From NCBI GenBank assembly GCA_003963305.1, contig RXJR01000023.1:1-64000 (forward strand): a stretch of DNA of 64,000 nucleotides. Reading direction: 5' to 3'. This document shows, piece after piece, positions 45,561 through 54,764 of the stretch (positions within the stretch are counted from its first letter, which is position 1; each line of letters begins with the position of its first letter). The translations under genes and the position numbers were made by a program. Source of the stretch: Candidatus Melainabacteria bacterium (GTDB lineage Bacteria; Cyanobacteriota; Vampirovibrionia; Obscuribacterales; Obscuribacteraceae). The notes beneath the pieces were generated by a model. The model worked only from the letters and a program-made list of their open reading frames with translations. It had not been told where the DNA came from and searched no databases.

Positions 45561-48500
45561 ATGAAGCCAGATGAAACCCTGGTTCTCGTTGATGGCAGCT
45601 CGCTGGCATTTCGATCGTTCTTTGCACTTTTCAAATCTGGATTACGGCGGCAAGACGGACGACCAACCTGGGCAGTTTACGGCTTTTTCAATTCACTCTT
45701 TGATGTAATCGAAAAACAGCGTCCGCATGGACTCGCGGTTTGCTTCGACCTGGCCGGACCAACATTCAGAGAAAAGGAATTTGCCGACTACAAAGCAAAC
45801 CGCAACGAGATGCCTGATGATCTCGCCGTACAATGGCCGCTAATCAAAGATGCAGTGCAGTTTCTCGGCATTCCGTTATATGAACTGGAAGGATTTGAAG
45901 CAGACGACGTCATCGCTACTGTTGCCAAAACTGCAGTCGCTAAAGGCATCAAAGTACAAATTTTGACAGGTGATAAAGACGCATTCCAACTGGTCGACGA
46001 CACCAACGATTCTATCCGTGTCTTGATGCCTGGTCAGAAAGAATTGATCGTCTACGACCGGGCCAAAGTCTTCGAAAAATTAGGCGTATGGCCAGAGCAA
46101 GTCATCGACTACAAAGGATTATGCGGTGATGCGTCAGACAACATCCCAGGTGTAAGGGGCATCGGACCAGTCACAGCCGTGCAGTTGCTGACAGCATACG
46201 GAACGGTCGAAGGCATTTACGAGCACCTCGACGAAATCAAATCGAAATCAGTCAAGCAGAAACTTACAGATGGCAGACAGAGCGCTTTCGACAGCAAACG
46301 CTGCGCTACGATGGTTACAGACATTAAGCTCGATTTTGATTTCGAGCATTGCCAGCTTAATTCACCGCCACTAGAGGCGGTGCAAGAGTATTTCCGAAAT
46401 TTAGAGTTCAAGACAATGGTGAATCGCTTGCCAAAAATCATGGCCCGATTCAACGAATACGCGACGGTCGGAGCTGTGGCCGGCGTCGCTCGTACCACAG
46501 AAGTCAACGCTTACGCAGGCGGGTCCGGCGGGGGATATGGCAGTAGCAGCGGCAGTTCAGTCGGTGTCGGTTCTGATGGTGGCGGCGGCACAGACAGCAA
46601 TTTCGGCACAGGCAACAACGCAGGCGGCACTAGTGGTAGTGGCACAGGAACAACGATAGAGAAAATCGAAACCGCCGCTATTTTGATAGAGCCTATTGCC
46701 ACTCTGGCAGTTCCACCCACACCAGAAGTGGTACTGACGCCGGACGATCTGAACTCAGTAGTAAAAAAACTAACATCGTGCCCGGTGTTCTGCGTCGATC
46801 TGGAACTATCAGGACCCAGCTCACTTGAGTCTGAAATTCTTGGTTATGCTTTCGCCTGGAGTAAAGACTTGAGCATCGATCCGGATCAAGGACTGATGCT
46901 AAGCGAAAGTTATGACCCCAGCTCATGGTCGGTCGACACTGCCTACATTCCAGTGCACCACACTGACGCAAATCAGCTTACGCCTGATCTCATAACTGCT
47001 GCTCTCAAACCACTACTTGAGAGTAAAGAAATCGGCAAAGTATTGATGAATTGCAAAGCGAAAATGAATGCTCTTTCTCTGCAGGGCATCAAACTGGAAA
47101 ACATCGTCTTCGACCCAATGCTTGCAAGTTATCTGATAAATCCTGATGAAAAGCACGCCTTAAAAGATCAGTCCGAACGTCTTCTGGGCTACTCGACTGT
47201 GCGCTCGACTGAGAGTGCTGCAGCCGGTAAGAAACAGCTGACAATCAACTTCGCCGCAGTTGATAAAGTCGCCACCAGCGCAGCAGACGATGCACGCGTC
47301 ACGCTGGAGCTGACTCGCTTGTACATGACGAGACTTGATCACGACCAGCGATATTTGCTTTACGAGATGGAAATCCCGCTGGCAGCGACACTATCGAGAA
47401 TGGAACAAAACGGAGTCGCCCTGGATTTGCCGTATTTGAATCAATTCTCGGCAGAACTATCCAGTGACCTTTCCAGACTGGAAAACGAAATTTACGAGCT
47501 GGCAGGTCATTCATTCAATATCAATTCGCCGATGCAGCTTCAGAAAGTATTGTTCGAAGAACTGAATCTGAAAACCAAAGGCAAAACGAAGACCGGTTAT
47601 TCAACTGATGCCACGGTCTTGGAAGCACTTGCCAAAGAGCACGTGATTGTACCGAAGATTCTGGAATACAGACAGCTTTCGAAGTTGCGTTCCACCTATG
47701 TGGACGCACTGCCGAAATCAATCTCGGCAAGAGACAATCGTTTGCATGGTGAGTTCAACCAGGCTACTACGGCCACGGGACGACTATCCAGTTCAAATCC
47801 GAACCTGCAAAATATTCCAATTCGAAGTGAAGTCGGGCGCCGCATTCGCAAGGCGTTTATACCGCAAGATGCAAACTCTTACCTGCTTTCGGCAGACTAC
47901 TCGCAAATCGAATTGCGACTTCTGGCGCACATGTGCTCAGACGAGATATTGATCGATGCTTTCAAGAAAAATCAAGATATCCACGCACGAACATCCGGCG
48001 AAATATTTGATGTACCCATCGAACAAGTGACGTCGGAGATGAGAAGAATTGGTAAGACTCTCAATTTCGCGCTTGTCTATCAGCAAGGTGCTTTTGCCAC
48101 TGGTCAAGATCTGGGCATATCGACAAAGGAAGCACAGTCATTCATCGACAAATATTTCGCGCGCTATCCTAAGGTTCGAGGATTCCTAACACAGACCATT
48201 GAAGAAGCGCGAAAGACCGGATATGTCTCGACGCTATGGGGAAGAAAACGCTACTTCAGGTTCCTCAATGACAGAAGCGATCCGGTGCGCAAAGCTGACG
48301 AGCGGGCTGCCTGCAATGCACCAATTCAGGGCAGTGCAGCAGACCTGATGAAATTGGCGATGATCAGACTGGACAAAGAGCTGACAGAGCGCAAAATGAA
48401 AACCAAACTTATTCTGCAAGTGCACGATGAGCTCGTGCTGGAGGTTCCTGCAGATGAATTGGAACTGGCGAAGGAAGTGGTACTCCAGTCTATGCAAATG

Positions 48501-48563
48501 GATCAACCCCTGCAATTGCCGCTAAAAGTTGATATCAATGTCGGGAAGAATTGGGAGAAGTAA
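45561..48563 (+). CDS. polA: DNA polymerase I with altered proofreading domain
   Basis: A 1000-residue Pol I with an AAGGAG ribosome site before its ATG. Residues 1-295 are the 5'-3' nuclease. Residues 315-365 are a Gly/Ser-rich linker. Residues 390-590 are the 3'-5' exonuclease fold: the first metal motif (D413, E415) and Asp577 remain, but the residues matching E. coli Asp424 and Tyr497 are Lys501 and Ser573. Residues 600-1000 are the polymerase: motif A LSADYSQIELR (Asp779), motif B RRIGKTLNFALVY (Lys832, Phe836, Tyr840), motif C QVHDEL (Asp956). It fills gaps in repair and replaces RNA primers. Proofreading is probably lost. Its 3' end overlaps the convergent lipoprotein gene by 29 bases. 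Confidence 0.94.
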   Translation: MKPDETLVLVDGSSLAFRSFFALFKSGLRRQDGRPTWAVYGFFNSLFDVIEKQRPHGLAVCFDLAGPTFREKEFADYKANRNEMPDDLAVQWPLIKDAVQFLGIPLYELEGFEADDVIATVAKTAVAKGIKVQILTGDKDAFQLVDDTNDSIRVLMPGQKELIVYDRAKVFEKLGVWPEQVIDYKGLCGDASDNIPGVRGIGPVTAVQLLTAYGTVEGIYEHLDEIKSKSVKQKLTDGRQSAFDSKRCATMVTDIKLDFDFEHCQLNSPPLEAVQEYFRNLEFKTMVNRLPKIMARFNEYATVGAVAGVARTTEVNAYAGGSGGGYGSSSGSSVGVGSDGGGGTDSNFGTGNNAGGTSGSGTGTTIEKIETAAILIEPIATLAVPPTPEVVLTPDDLNSVVKKLTSCPVFCVDLELSGPSSLESEILGYAFAWSKDLSIDPDQGLMLSESYDPSSWSVDTAYIPVHHTDANQLTPDLITAALKPLLESKEIGKVLMNCKAKMNALSLQGIKLENIVFDPMLASYLINPDEKHALKDQSERLLGYSTVRSTESAAAGKKQLTINFAAVDKVATSAADDARVTLELTRLYMTRLDHDQRYLLYEMEIPLAATLSRMEQNGVALDLPYLNQFSAELSSDLSRLENEIYELAGHSFNINSPMQLQKVLFEELNLKTKGKTKTGYSTDATVLEALAKEHVIVPKILEYRQLSKLRSTYVDALPKSISARDNRLHGEFNQATTATGRLSSSNPNLQNIPIRSEVGRRIRKAFIPQDANSYLLSADYSQIELRLLAHMCSDEILIDAFKKNQDIHARTSGEIFDVPIEQVTSEMRRIGKTLNFALVYQQGAFATGQDLGISTKEAQSFIDKYFARYPKVRGFLTQTIEEARKTGYVSTLWGRKRYFRFLNDRSDPVRKADERAACNAPIQGSAADLMKLAMIRLDKELTERKMKTKLILQVHDELVLEVPADELELAKEVVLQSMQMDQPLQLPLKVDINVGKNWEK

Positions 48564-50142
48564 GTCCGCTGATTTTGAAAGCGCTTACCTGTCCATTGCT
48601 TAAATCTCCTACTTTGATTTCATTGTTGTTAGTGTCGGCAATGTAGACTTTCTGTCCGTCGATAGCCAGACCGTTGGGTTCGTTGAACTCGGGATGATTG
48701 CCGACTGCATTTCCCGGTTTACCGGTGCCCCAGACCGTCGAAACCGTTTTCGAAACCAGATCGATCCTCTTAATCTTGTGATTGAGTGTATCGGCGACGT
48801 AGAGCTTATTCCCAGCAGTAATAATGCCCAGTGGATGCTTGAGAAAAGCCTTGTTGAGTGGACCGTCGACATCACCGAAATCAAAGAGCCCTTTGCCAAC
48901 AATGGTTTTGACTTTGCCCGTCTTCGGATTGATGTCGGCACTCCTTACTGAATTCGATTCACTGTCTGTAAAATAGACCTTACCCACACTAAATGTAATA
49001 CCACTTGGCTGAGCCAGGTCCGCATCCAGCAAAGGTTTGTCGGTAAGCCCCTCCTCGCCTGAGCCCGCAAATACATACATGTGATTGTTGTTGAAGAACA
49101 ATGCATAAATCTGATGAGCGCCCGCCATGGATATATATAATCGGTCTTTAGCCATGACCAGATCCCAGGGCGAATTTAATCGCGCTTGTTTTGCATCGCC
49201 AAAATCTGGTGGGGATATGTATTCGTTAAGCACACCATCACCAGATATGGTGCTAACAATCTGCTTGTCGAGATCGACCTTTCTCAATCTCTGATTTTGA
49301 GTATCGGCGACATACAAAATATTGTTCGAGACTGCAAGCCCGCGTGGATGGTGAAATTGAGCTCTATCATAGGATCCGTCAGCGAAACCTGCCTGACCTG
49401 TTCCGATTACATTCACCAACTTGCCGTCGAAACCAGCGACGACGATTCGATTGTGCCCCGAATCAGCGATGTATAGCAACTTACGTTTAGCATCAAGACA
49501 AAGCTTCTCTGGAAAGCTGAGCGGAGTGGTATCACGAGCCGGCTCAGGGCTAATAACGAGTGGCTTTTCGTCAAGTTTTCCATTTTTCTTGTACTTCTCA
49601 ATGAGTTGGTTGACTTGCTGATCGAGTTGTTGGTAGCTGCGTTCGCCGAGAAGCATCTTTACGAGCCCACCTTCAGGGTCAATCAATACAATGGTCGGAT
49701 AAGCCTTCACGCCGTAAGCCGACCAGATCACATTGTCAGCATCATTCACGACCGGATGCTCAAGCTCCATCCTGCGAACAGCGTCTTGCAGCGGCTTTGT
49801 ATCTTTCTCGGAATCGTATTTGGGAGCATGAACGCCGATCACAACCAGATCATTAGGATGTCGCTTTTGCAGCTCTTTCAAAATCGGAATCGTATGAAAG
49901 CAGTTGACACAACTAAGATTCCAGAAATCGAGTAAAACGATCTTGCCTCGCAGATCCTTCAGCTTGAGAGGACTGGCTGTATTCAACCAATCTTTCGCGC
50001 CGTCAAGTTCAGGCGCCTTCACACTGAGCGCTGGTAGTTCTGATTTAGAGCAACCGCTTAACAGAACCGATGCAAAGCAAAACGACGTAAAAACAAGGAT
50101 TGACGACGCTAAAATTGATGGCAACCAATTGCGGATTTTCAC
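48535..50142 (-). CDS. Thioredoxin-NHL-repeat lipoprotein
   Basis: A 535-residue envelope protein. The signal peptide ends in the lipobox LLSGC (Cys31). A thioredoxin-like domain occupies 40-195 with the redox pair CVNC at 78-81 (DFWNLSCVNCFHTIP), and cis-Pro YPTIVLID. Then six or so NHL repeats (215-530) form a beta-propeller, for example LLYIADSGHNRIVVAGFDG, LYVADTQNQRLRKVDLD and KLYVADTLNHKIKRIDL. The layout resembles NHLRC2. It may act on envelope thiols or bind a ligand. Its 5' end overlaps the histidine kinase by four bases, so the two are probably co-translated. Confidence 0.88.
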   Translation of the reverse strand: MKIRNWLPSILASSILVFTSFCFASVLLSGCSKSELPALSVKAPELDGAKDWLNTASPLKLKDLRGKIVLLDFWNLSCVNCFHTIPILKELQKRHPNDLVVIGVHAPKYDSEKDTKPLQDAVRRMELEHPVVNDADNVIWSAYGVKAYPTIVLIDPEGGLVKMLLGERSYQQLDQQVNQLIEKYKKNGKLDEKPLVISPEPARDTTPLSFPEKLCLDAKRKLLYIADSGHNRIVVAGFDGKLVNVIGTGQAGFADGSYDRAQFHHPRGLAVSNNILYVADTQNQRLRKVDLDKQIVSTISGDGVLNEYISPPDFGDAKQARLNSPWDLVMAKDRLYISMAGAHQIYALFFNNNHMYVFAGSGEEGLTDKPLLDADLAQPSGITFSVGKVYFTDSESNSVRSADINPKTGKVKTIVGKGLFDFGDVDGPLNKAFLKHPLGIITAGNKLYVADTLNHKIKRIDLVSKTVSTVWGTGKPGNAVGNHPEFNEPNGLAIDGQKVYIADTNNNEIKVGDLSNGQVSAFKISGLTSPNSSRH

Positions 50143-51941
50143 GAAACTGTTTTCTCTGATTTCACCGAAACTGTTTTCTCCGATTCCACCAGAATTGTTT
50201 TCTCTGGTTCCGCCAAAACGGTTTTCTCTGGTTCTACCGAAACGGTTTTCTCTGGTTCTACCGAGACGGTTTTCTTTGATTCCACCGAAACCGCCCTTTC
50301 TGGTTCTACCGAAACTGTTCCCTCGGTTTTCACCAGGCGGTCTTCAGAGAGTGCACTAAAATTGTCTGCAATCGGCAGCTCGAACCAGAATTCAGTCCCA
50401 GTACCGATTTCTGTATTAAACCCGATGGTGCCGCCATGTTCTTCAACAATTCCTTTGGAAATAGCAAGACCCAGCCCGGAACCTTTGCGTCTGATGCCAT
50501 CACCCTCTTCTACTTTTTCAAACTTGCCGAATATTTTGTGACGCTGATCCTCGGCGATACCAGGTCCTGAATCTTTCACGGAAAAGCGAATATGACCGGA
50601 ATCTGGTTGTGTCACTTCGACTATGATTTGATCCTTCACTTTCGAGAACTTGATAGCGTTCGAAATCAAGTTAGTTAGAACCTGTATTAGCCGGTCCTCA
50701 TCAGCCATTACGAAGCCGAGCGCATCCATCACGACATTGAGCGTGACTCCCGCTTCAAGAGCCATTCCCTTCATCCCATCAACCGCTAGCGTCACCAGGT
50801 CGAGAGTATCCAGTCGCGACACATTGATGTGCAACTTTCCTTCTTCAATCTGCTTCACATCAAGCAGATCATTGATCAGTCGGAGCAATCGAGCACAGCT
50901 GATGTTGGCGGTACTCAACAACTCTTTCACCTGCTCCGATCCATGCTCTGCCATGGCGTGATCGATGAGCTGCATCGCGCCCTGAATCGACGTTATAGGC
51001 GATCGCAATTCATGCGACACATTGGAATAGAAATCTTTGAAGCGCTGTTCCACTTCTTTGCGTCGAGCAATTTCAGCTTCCATTTCGTCAATCGCTTTCA
51101 ATCGTGCTCGATCCATGCGATCGATGCTCCAGGCATTCCAGAAAATCACTGTCATAAAAATCAAAACGAGCATGGCAACGAGCAGTGTCAAGCCCATCTC
51201 TGACGAGTAGAATTTGTGCCGCTCTCCTTCCATGCGCAGCCAACCTAAAAGCAATGGCAGCAAAACCGCGGCCGGCAGCAAGCGACGCGCAAGAACACCA
51301 CCTGCAGTGTCACGGGAGAGAATTGAGGCGAACCCATGTTCCGGTCGAATCAGGAGAACACCCAGAGAAAGAACCGCAATGGTGATGCCTTCCAATAAGG
51401 AAATTCGCAGGCAGGAGATAAAAATGCAGAATCCAGGAATACCGAAGATCACGCCAAGCAGTGTCATCATCGATAGAAAAGCGGCTACAACCGTAAACAG
51501 ATCGGCCACTCGAAAGCGCCTTGAAGGCAAATCGATACAGAGTAAAGCAATACTGATTAGTAGCAACGAGAGGGCATCGTTAGCAGCCAGAGAATTGAAG
51601 ACCGAGAAGGCAAACCCGCCTGACATAGCATCCAGGGATTCTTGACTGGAAGCCATGAGCAGGTCTATCAGGTCGTGACCAGCGATAAAACAAAGCACAG
51701 CAGCAAGGACCAGCCCCAGAATATGCAGCGGCGATTTAACACGCTTAACCTGTAACACGCAAAGCGACGCGCCGGCCAGAATAAACGGAAAAGACGGAAT
51801 GGACTTGAAAACGACCAGAGCGGGTGCAGCCGTCGTCCATGCTATTAACGACATTTGTCCGATCAAAAACGTCACAATACCGCTCATCAGGCTAATGAGC
51901 TGCATATTGCGATTAAATCGTGTTTCAACCGAGGCGGTCAT
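50139..51941 (-). CDS. Multi-pass membrane histidine kinase with repeat tail
   Basis: A 600-residue sensor kinase. Seven or eight transmembrane segments fill about 12-270, without a recognised named sensor domain. HisKA has NVSHELRSPITS (His310). HATPase_c has LISNAIKF, DSGPGIAED, FGKFEKVE and GSGLGLAISKG. The C-terminal 55 residues are seven- to eight-residue repeats (VSVEPEKT, VSVESKKT, ILVESEKT), a low-complexity tail that ends in the overlap with the lipoprotein gene. The response regulator that starts 160 bases away on the opposite strand is a likely partner (inference). Confidence 0.9.
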   Translation of the reverse strand: MTASVETRFNRNMQLISLMSGIVTFLIGQMSLIAWTTAAPALVVFKSIPSFPFILAGASLCVLQVKRVKSPLHILGLVLAAVLCFIAGHDLIDLLMASSQESLDAMSGGFAFSVFNSLAANDALSLLLISIALLCIDLPSRRFRVADLFTVVAAFLSMMTLLGVIFGIPGFCIFISCLRISLLEGITIAVLSLGVLLIRPEHGFASILSRDTAGGVLARRLLPAAVLLPLLLGWLRMEGERHKFYSSEMGLTLLVAMLVLIFMTVIFWNAWSIDRMDRARLKAIDEMEAEIARRKEVEQRFKDFYSNVSHELRSPITSIQGAMQLIDHAMAEHGSEQVKELLSTANISCARLLRLINDLLDVKQIEEGKLHINVSRLDTLDLVTLAVDGMKGMALEAGVTLNVVMDALGFVMADEDRLIQVLTNLISNAIKFSKVKDQIIVEVTQPDSGHIRFSVKDSGPGIAEDQRHKIFGKFEKVEEGDGIRRKGSGLGLAISKGIVEEHGGTIGFNTEIGTGTEFWFELPIADNFSALSEDRLVKTEGTVSVEPERAVSVESKKTVSVEPEKTVSVEPEKTVLAEPEKTILVESEKTVSVKSEKTVS

Positions 51942-52101
51942 GTCTGAAAAGCCAAGCGGTATAAGAGGCTGACCATGTTATTCATATACCTCACTAATTG
52001 CTAGACTAGTTACCGGCCAGGTCTGGTCGTGAATTGATTTTGCGAGACCTGAGCTGGATGAGCGATCCGGCACTGATACGGTCTGATAATGAGGCGAGCA
52101 A

Positions 52102-52788
52102 GTGGCAAAAATTCTTGTCGTTGAAGACGATCCGCAGATTCTTAAGGTAGTCACCGATTGCCTCAAGATTGACCACCATACCGTCGAAACAGAGGAAGAC
52201 GGGGCGATCGCGCTGGAGAAACTGAGACTCTTTGAATATGACGTGTTGATTTTCGACTGGAATTTACCAGGCGTTTCAGGCGTTGACTTGTGTCGAGAAT
52301 ATCGAAATCGGGGCGGCAAAGGCAGCGTTTTAATGCTGACCGCAAACACGACCATCTCCAACAAAGAAGAGGGGCTTGGCTCAGGAGCCGACGACTATCT
52401 CACGAAACCATTTGAAGTTAGAGAGCTGGTCGCCCGAGTCAAAGCTCTGGCTCGACGGTCTTCAGTTGCACTGACAGCGAACATTCTCAAGGTCGGTGAT
52501 GTGATGCTGGATCGCGATAAGTTCTGCGTAACAGTCAACGATGAACCAATCAAGCTGGTGCCGAAAGAATTTGCGCTGCTTGAATTTCTAATGCGCCACC
52601 GCAATATCGTTTTCAGTGCCGACGCTTTGCTAAGCAGGGTCTGGAAAGCTGAAGAAGACGCTTCGCCTGAGATTATCCGCACCCATATCAAAAACCTGCG
52701 AAGAAAACTCGAACGTGATGGGAAGCCATCCATCATCGAGACGGTTTATGGTGTCGGATATAAGGTGGTAGATACAAATGCAGGTTGA
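52102..52788 (+). CDS. OmpR/PhoB-type response regulator
   Basis: A 228-residue regulator with a GTG start and GAGG site. The receiver has acidic residues EDD 8-10, phospho-acceptor Asp52 (LIFDWNLPGVSG), Thr in MLTANT and Lys in LTKPFE. The winged-helix DNA-binding domain occupies about 130-225 (FALLEFLMRHRN, IRTHIKNLRRKLE, VYGVGYKVVD). It is divergent from the membrane kinase and its stop overlaps the start of the GH43-like gene by 11 bases, so it is co-translated with a secreted glycosidase-like protein. Confidence 0.95.
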   Translation: MAKILVVEDDPQILKVVTDCLKIDHHTVETEEDGAIALEKLRLFEYDVLIFDWNLPGVSGVDLCREYRNRGGKGSVLMLTANTTISNKEEGLGSGADDYLTKPFEVRELVARVKALARRSSVALTANILKVGDVMLDRDKFCVTVNDEPIKLVPKEFALLEFLMRHRNIVFSADALLSRVWKAEEDASPEIIRTHIKNLRRKLERDGKPSIIETVYGVGYKVVDTNAG

Positions 52789-54673
52789 CGGCGGCGTACT
52801 TCCAGAGCGACTTTCCAACAAGTTTGTCAAAAAAAGACGTTTAGCGTCGCGCTTATTGAGTACATTCTTGTTGCTTACGATATTGCATTTTCCGCTCGCT
52901 GGCGGAGTGCTCGCTGCGGAGGCGTACACTTCAGAGTCCGCCCCTTCCAAGTTGACCGGTTCCAAGCTGCTTGCTTCCAATTTGCCCACCGTCCTGGCCG
53001 AACCAACAACCTACTGCAACCCGCTCAACCTTGACTATGCCTATACGCCAAATAAAGACTACTCAGTCAACAACTGCCACCGCTCCACAGCTGATCCTGT
53101 ATGCGCGCTGTACAAAGGCAAGTACTATCTATTTTCTACAAACCAGGAAGGCTACTGGTGGTCTGACAATTTATTGACCTGGCACTTCATATCCCATTTC
53201 TTCAAAGAGAACAGCTCAGCCGACCAGGTTTGCGCACCAGCGCTCTGGGCAACAGACAAGGGATTGCTCTTCCTGCCGTGCTTCAATCCCAAAGACACGA
53301 TGCCACTCTACAGAAGCGCCGAACCGCTAGCAAATAAGTGGGAAGAAGCGACGGATTCCTTTCCAGTCAAAACCTGGGATCCTTCACTTTTCGAAGACGA
53401 TGATCAGCGGCTCTACGTGTACTGGGGTTCAAGCAACGTCTATCCGATTCGCGGGGCAGAACTTGACCCTGAAAACCAGTTCAAGCTCAAAGGCCCGATA
53501 CACGATTTCTTTACGCTGCACCCTCAAATTCATGGATGGGAGCAATTCGGAGAAGATAATCAACACGGCACGATGGATCCATTCGTTGAAGGCGCGTGGA
53601 TGAATAAGTTCGGCTCCAAATATTATTTACAGTATGGCGCACCAGGGACCGAATTCAATGTCTATGGAGATGGCGTCTATACCTCCGATCACCCGCTTGG
53701 ACCATTCACTTATCAATCATTCAATCCATTTTCATGGAAACCGACTGGTTTCATCTGCGGTGCTGGACATGGTGCAACTTTCGTCGACAAATTCGACAAC
53801 AAATGGCACATAGCCACAAACGTAATCGCTTTGAAGTACAAGTTCGAACGACGCCTTGGTTTGTTCCCCGCCGGTGTTGATAAAGATGGTGTGCTCTTTG
53901 CAGACACATCATTCGGCGACTATCCGCACCGCGCCCCCCAGACAAAGACAGATCCCGGAAGCACATTTACTAACTGGATGCTGCTTTCATACAAGAAAAA
54001 AGCCTGGTCTTCGCCATCAGAAAGTAATCCCGAACTTGCTTTCGATGAAGACATAAAGACGTACTGGACAGCACCAGATGGAAAGTCCGGGCACTTCCTT
54101 GCCGTTGATCTGGGCACTCCGTGCAACATAAACGCAATTCAAGTAAACTTCGCCGACGAGAAAGCCAAGTTGTACAACAAACAACTCAACATCCATCATC
54201 GTTACCAGATTTTTGAATCAAACGATGGAAAAGACTGGAATTTGCTCGTAGACAAAAGCAAAAACGAAAAAGACGTCCCACATGATTACATCGAATTTTC
54301 AAGTGCTGTCAAAACGCGCTTTCTCAAAATCGTCAATATTGAAATGCCGACAGGATCTTTTGCTATCGGTGATTTGAGAGTATTCGGAAGCGCGCCCGGT
54401 GAAAAACCCGGCTTGGTCAAAGGATTCGCAGTTTCTCGTGATCCCAAAGACAAGCGAAACTGCTCTCTTACCTGGCAAACCGTGCCTGGTGCATACGCCT
54501 ACAACATTGCATTCGGTACTGCGCCGGACAAGTTGTATGGTTCCTTTCTAGTCTATGACAAAAACAGTTACGACTTGCATTCTCTAAACACTGACTCTAA
54601 CTACTATTTCACCGTTCAGTCAGTCGCTGAAACGGGCGTGTCGCCAGCCGGCTCAGTAGTTCAAGTCAACTAG
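52778..54673 (+). CDS. Secreted GH43-like protein with F5/8C and FnIII domains
   Basis: A 631-residue exported protein. A long signal region (residues 1-48, hydrophobic LLSTFLLLTILHFPLAGGVLA) precedes a five-bladed propeller domain (about 75-385) of the GH43/arabinanase type: TADPVCALYKGKYYLFST, TWDPSLFEDDDQRLYVYWG, DPFVEGAWMNKFGSKYYLQY. The acidic residues at the expected catalytic positions (D, D, E) look present but were not proven. A galactose-binding F5/8C domain (about 395-545) and a fibronectin III-like domain (550-631) follow. It probably cleaves or binds a polysaccharide outside the cell. Its start lies inside the regulator gene. Confidence 0.85.
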   Translation: MQVDGGVLPERLSNKFVKKRRLASRLLSTFLLLTILHFPLAGGVLAAEAYTSESAPSKLTGSKLLASNLPTVLAEPTTYCNPLNLDYAYTPNKDYSVNNCHRSTADPVCALYKGKYYLFSTNQEGYWWSDNLLTWHFISHFFKENSSADQVCAPALWATDKGLLFLPCFNPKDTMPLYRSAEPLANKWEEATDSFPVKTWDPSLFEDDDQRLYVYWGSSNVYPIRGAELDPENQFKLKGPIHDFFTLHPQIHGWEQFGEDNQHGTMDPFVEGAWMNKFGSKYYLQYGAPGTEFNVYGDGVYTSDHPLGPFTYQSFNPFSWKPTGFICGAGHGATFVDKFDNKWHIATNVIALKYKFERRLGLFPAGVDKDGVLFADTSFGDYPHRAPQTKTDPGSTFTNWMLLSYKKKAWSSPSESNPELAFDEDIKTYWTAPDGKSGHFLAVDLGTPCNINAIQVNFADEKAKLYNKQLNIHHRYQIFESNDGKDWNLLVDKSKNEKDVPHDYIEFSSAVKTRFLKIVNIEMPTGSFAIGDLRVFGSAPGEKPGLVKGFAVSRDPKDKRNCSLTWQTVPGAYAYNIAFGTAPDKLYGSFLVYDKNSYDLHSLNTDSNYYFTVQSVAETGVSPAGSVVQVN

Positions 54674-54764
54674 AAAAGAATCCCTATTTTTCTTACGACC
54701 ACAGTAACTGAAGAGGACAAAATTCAGCGAAGATTGCAATAAGTCAATTCGAGAGGAGCGGACA

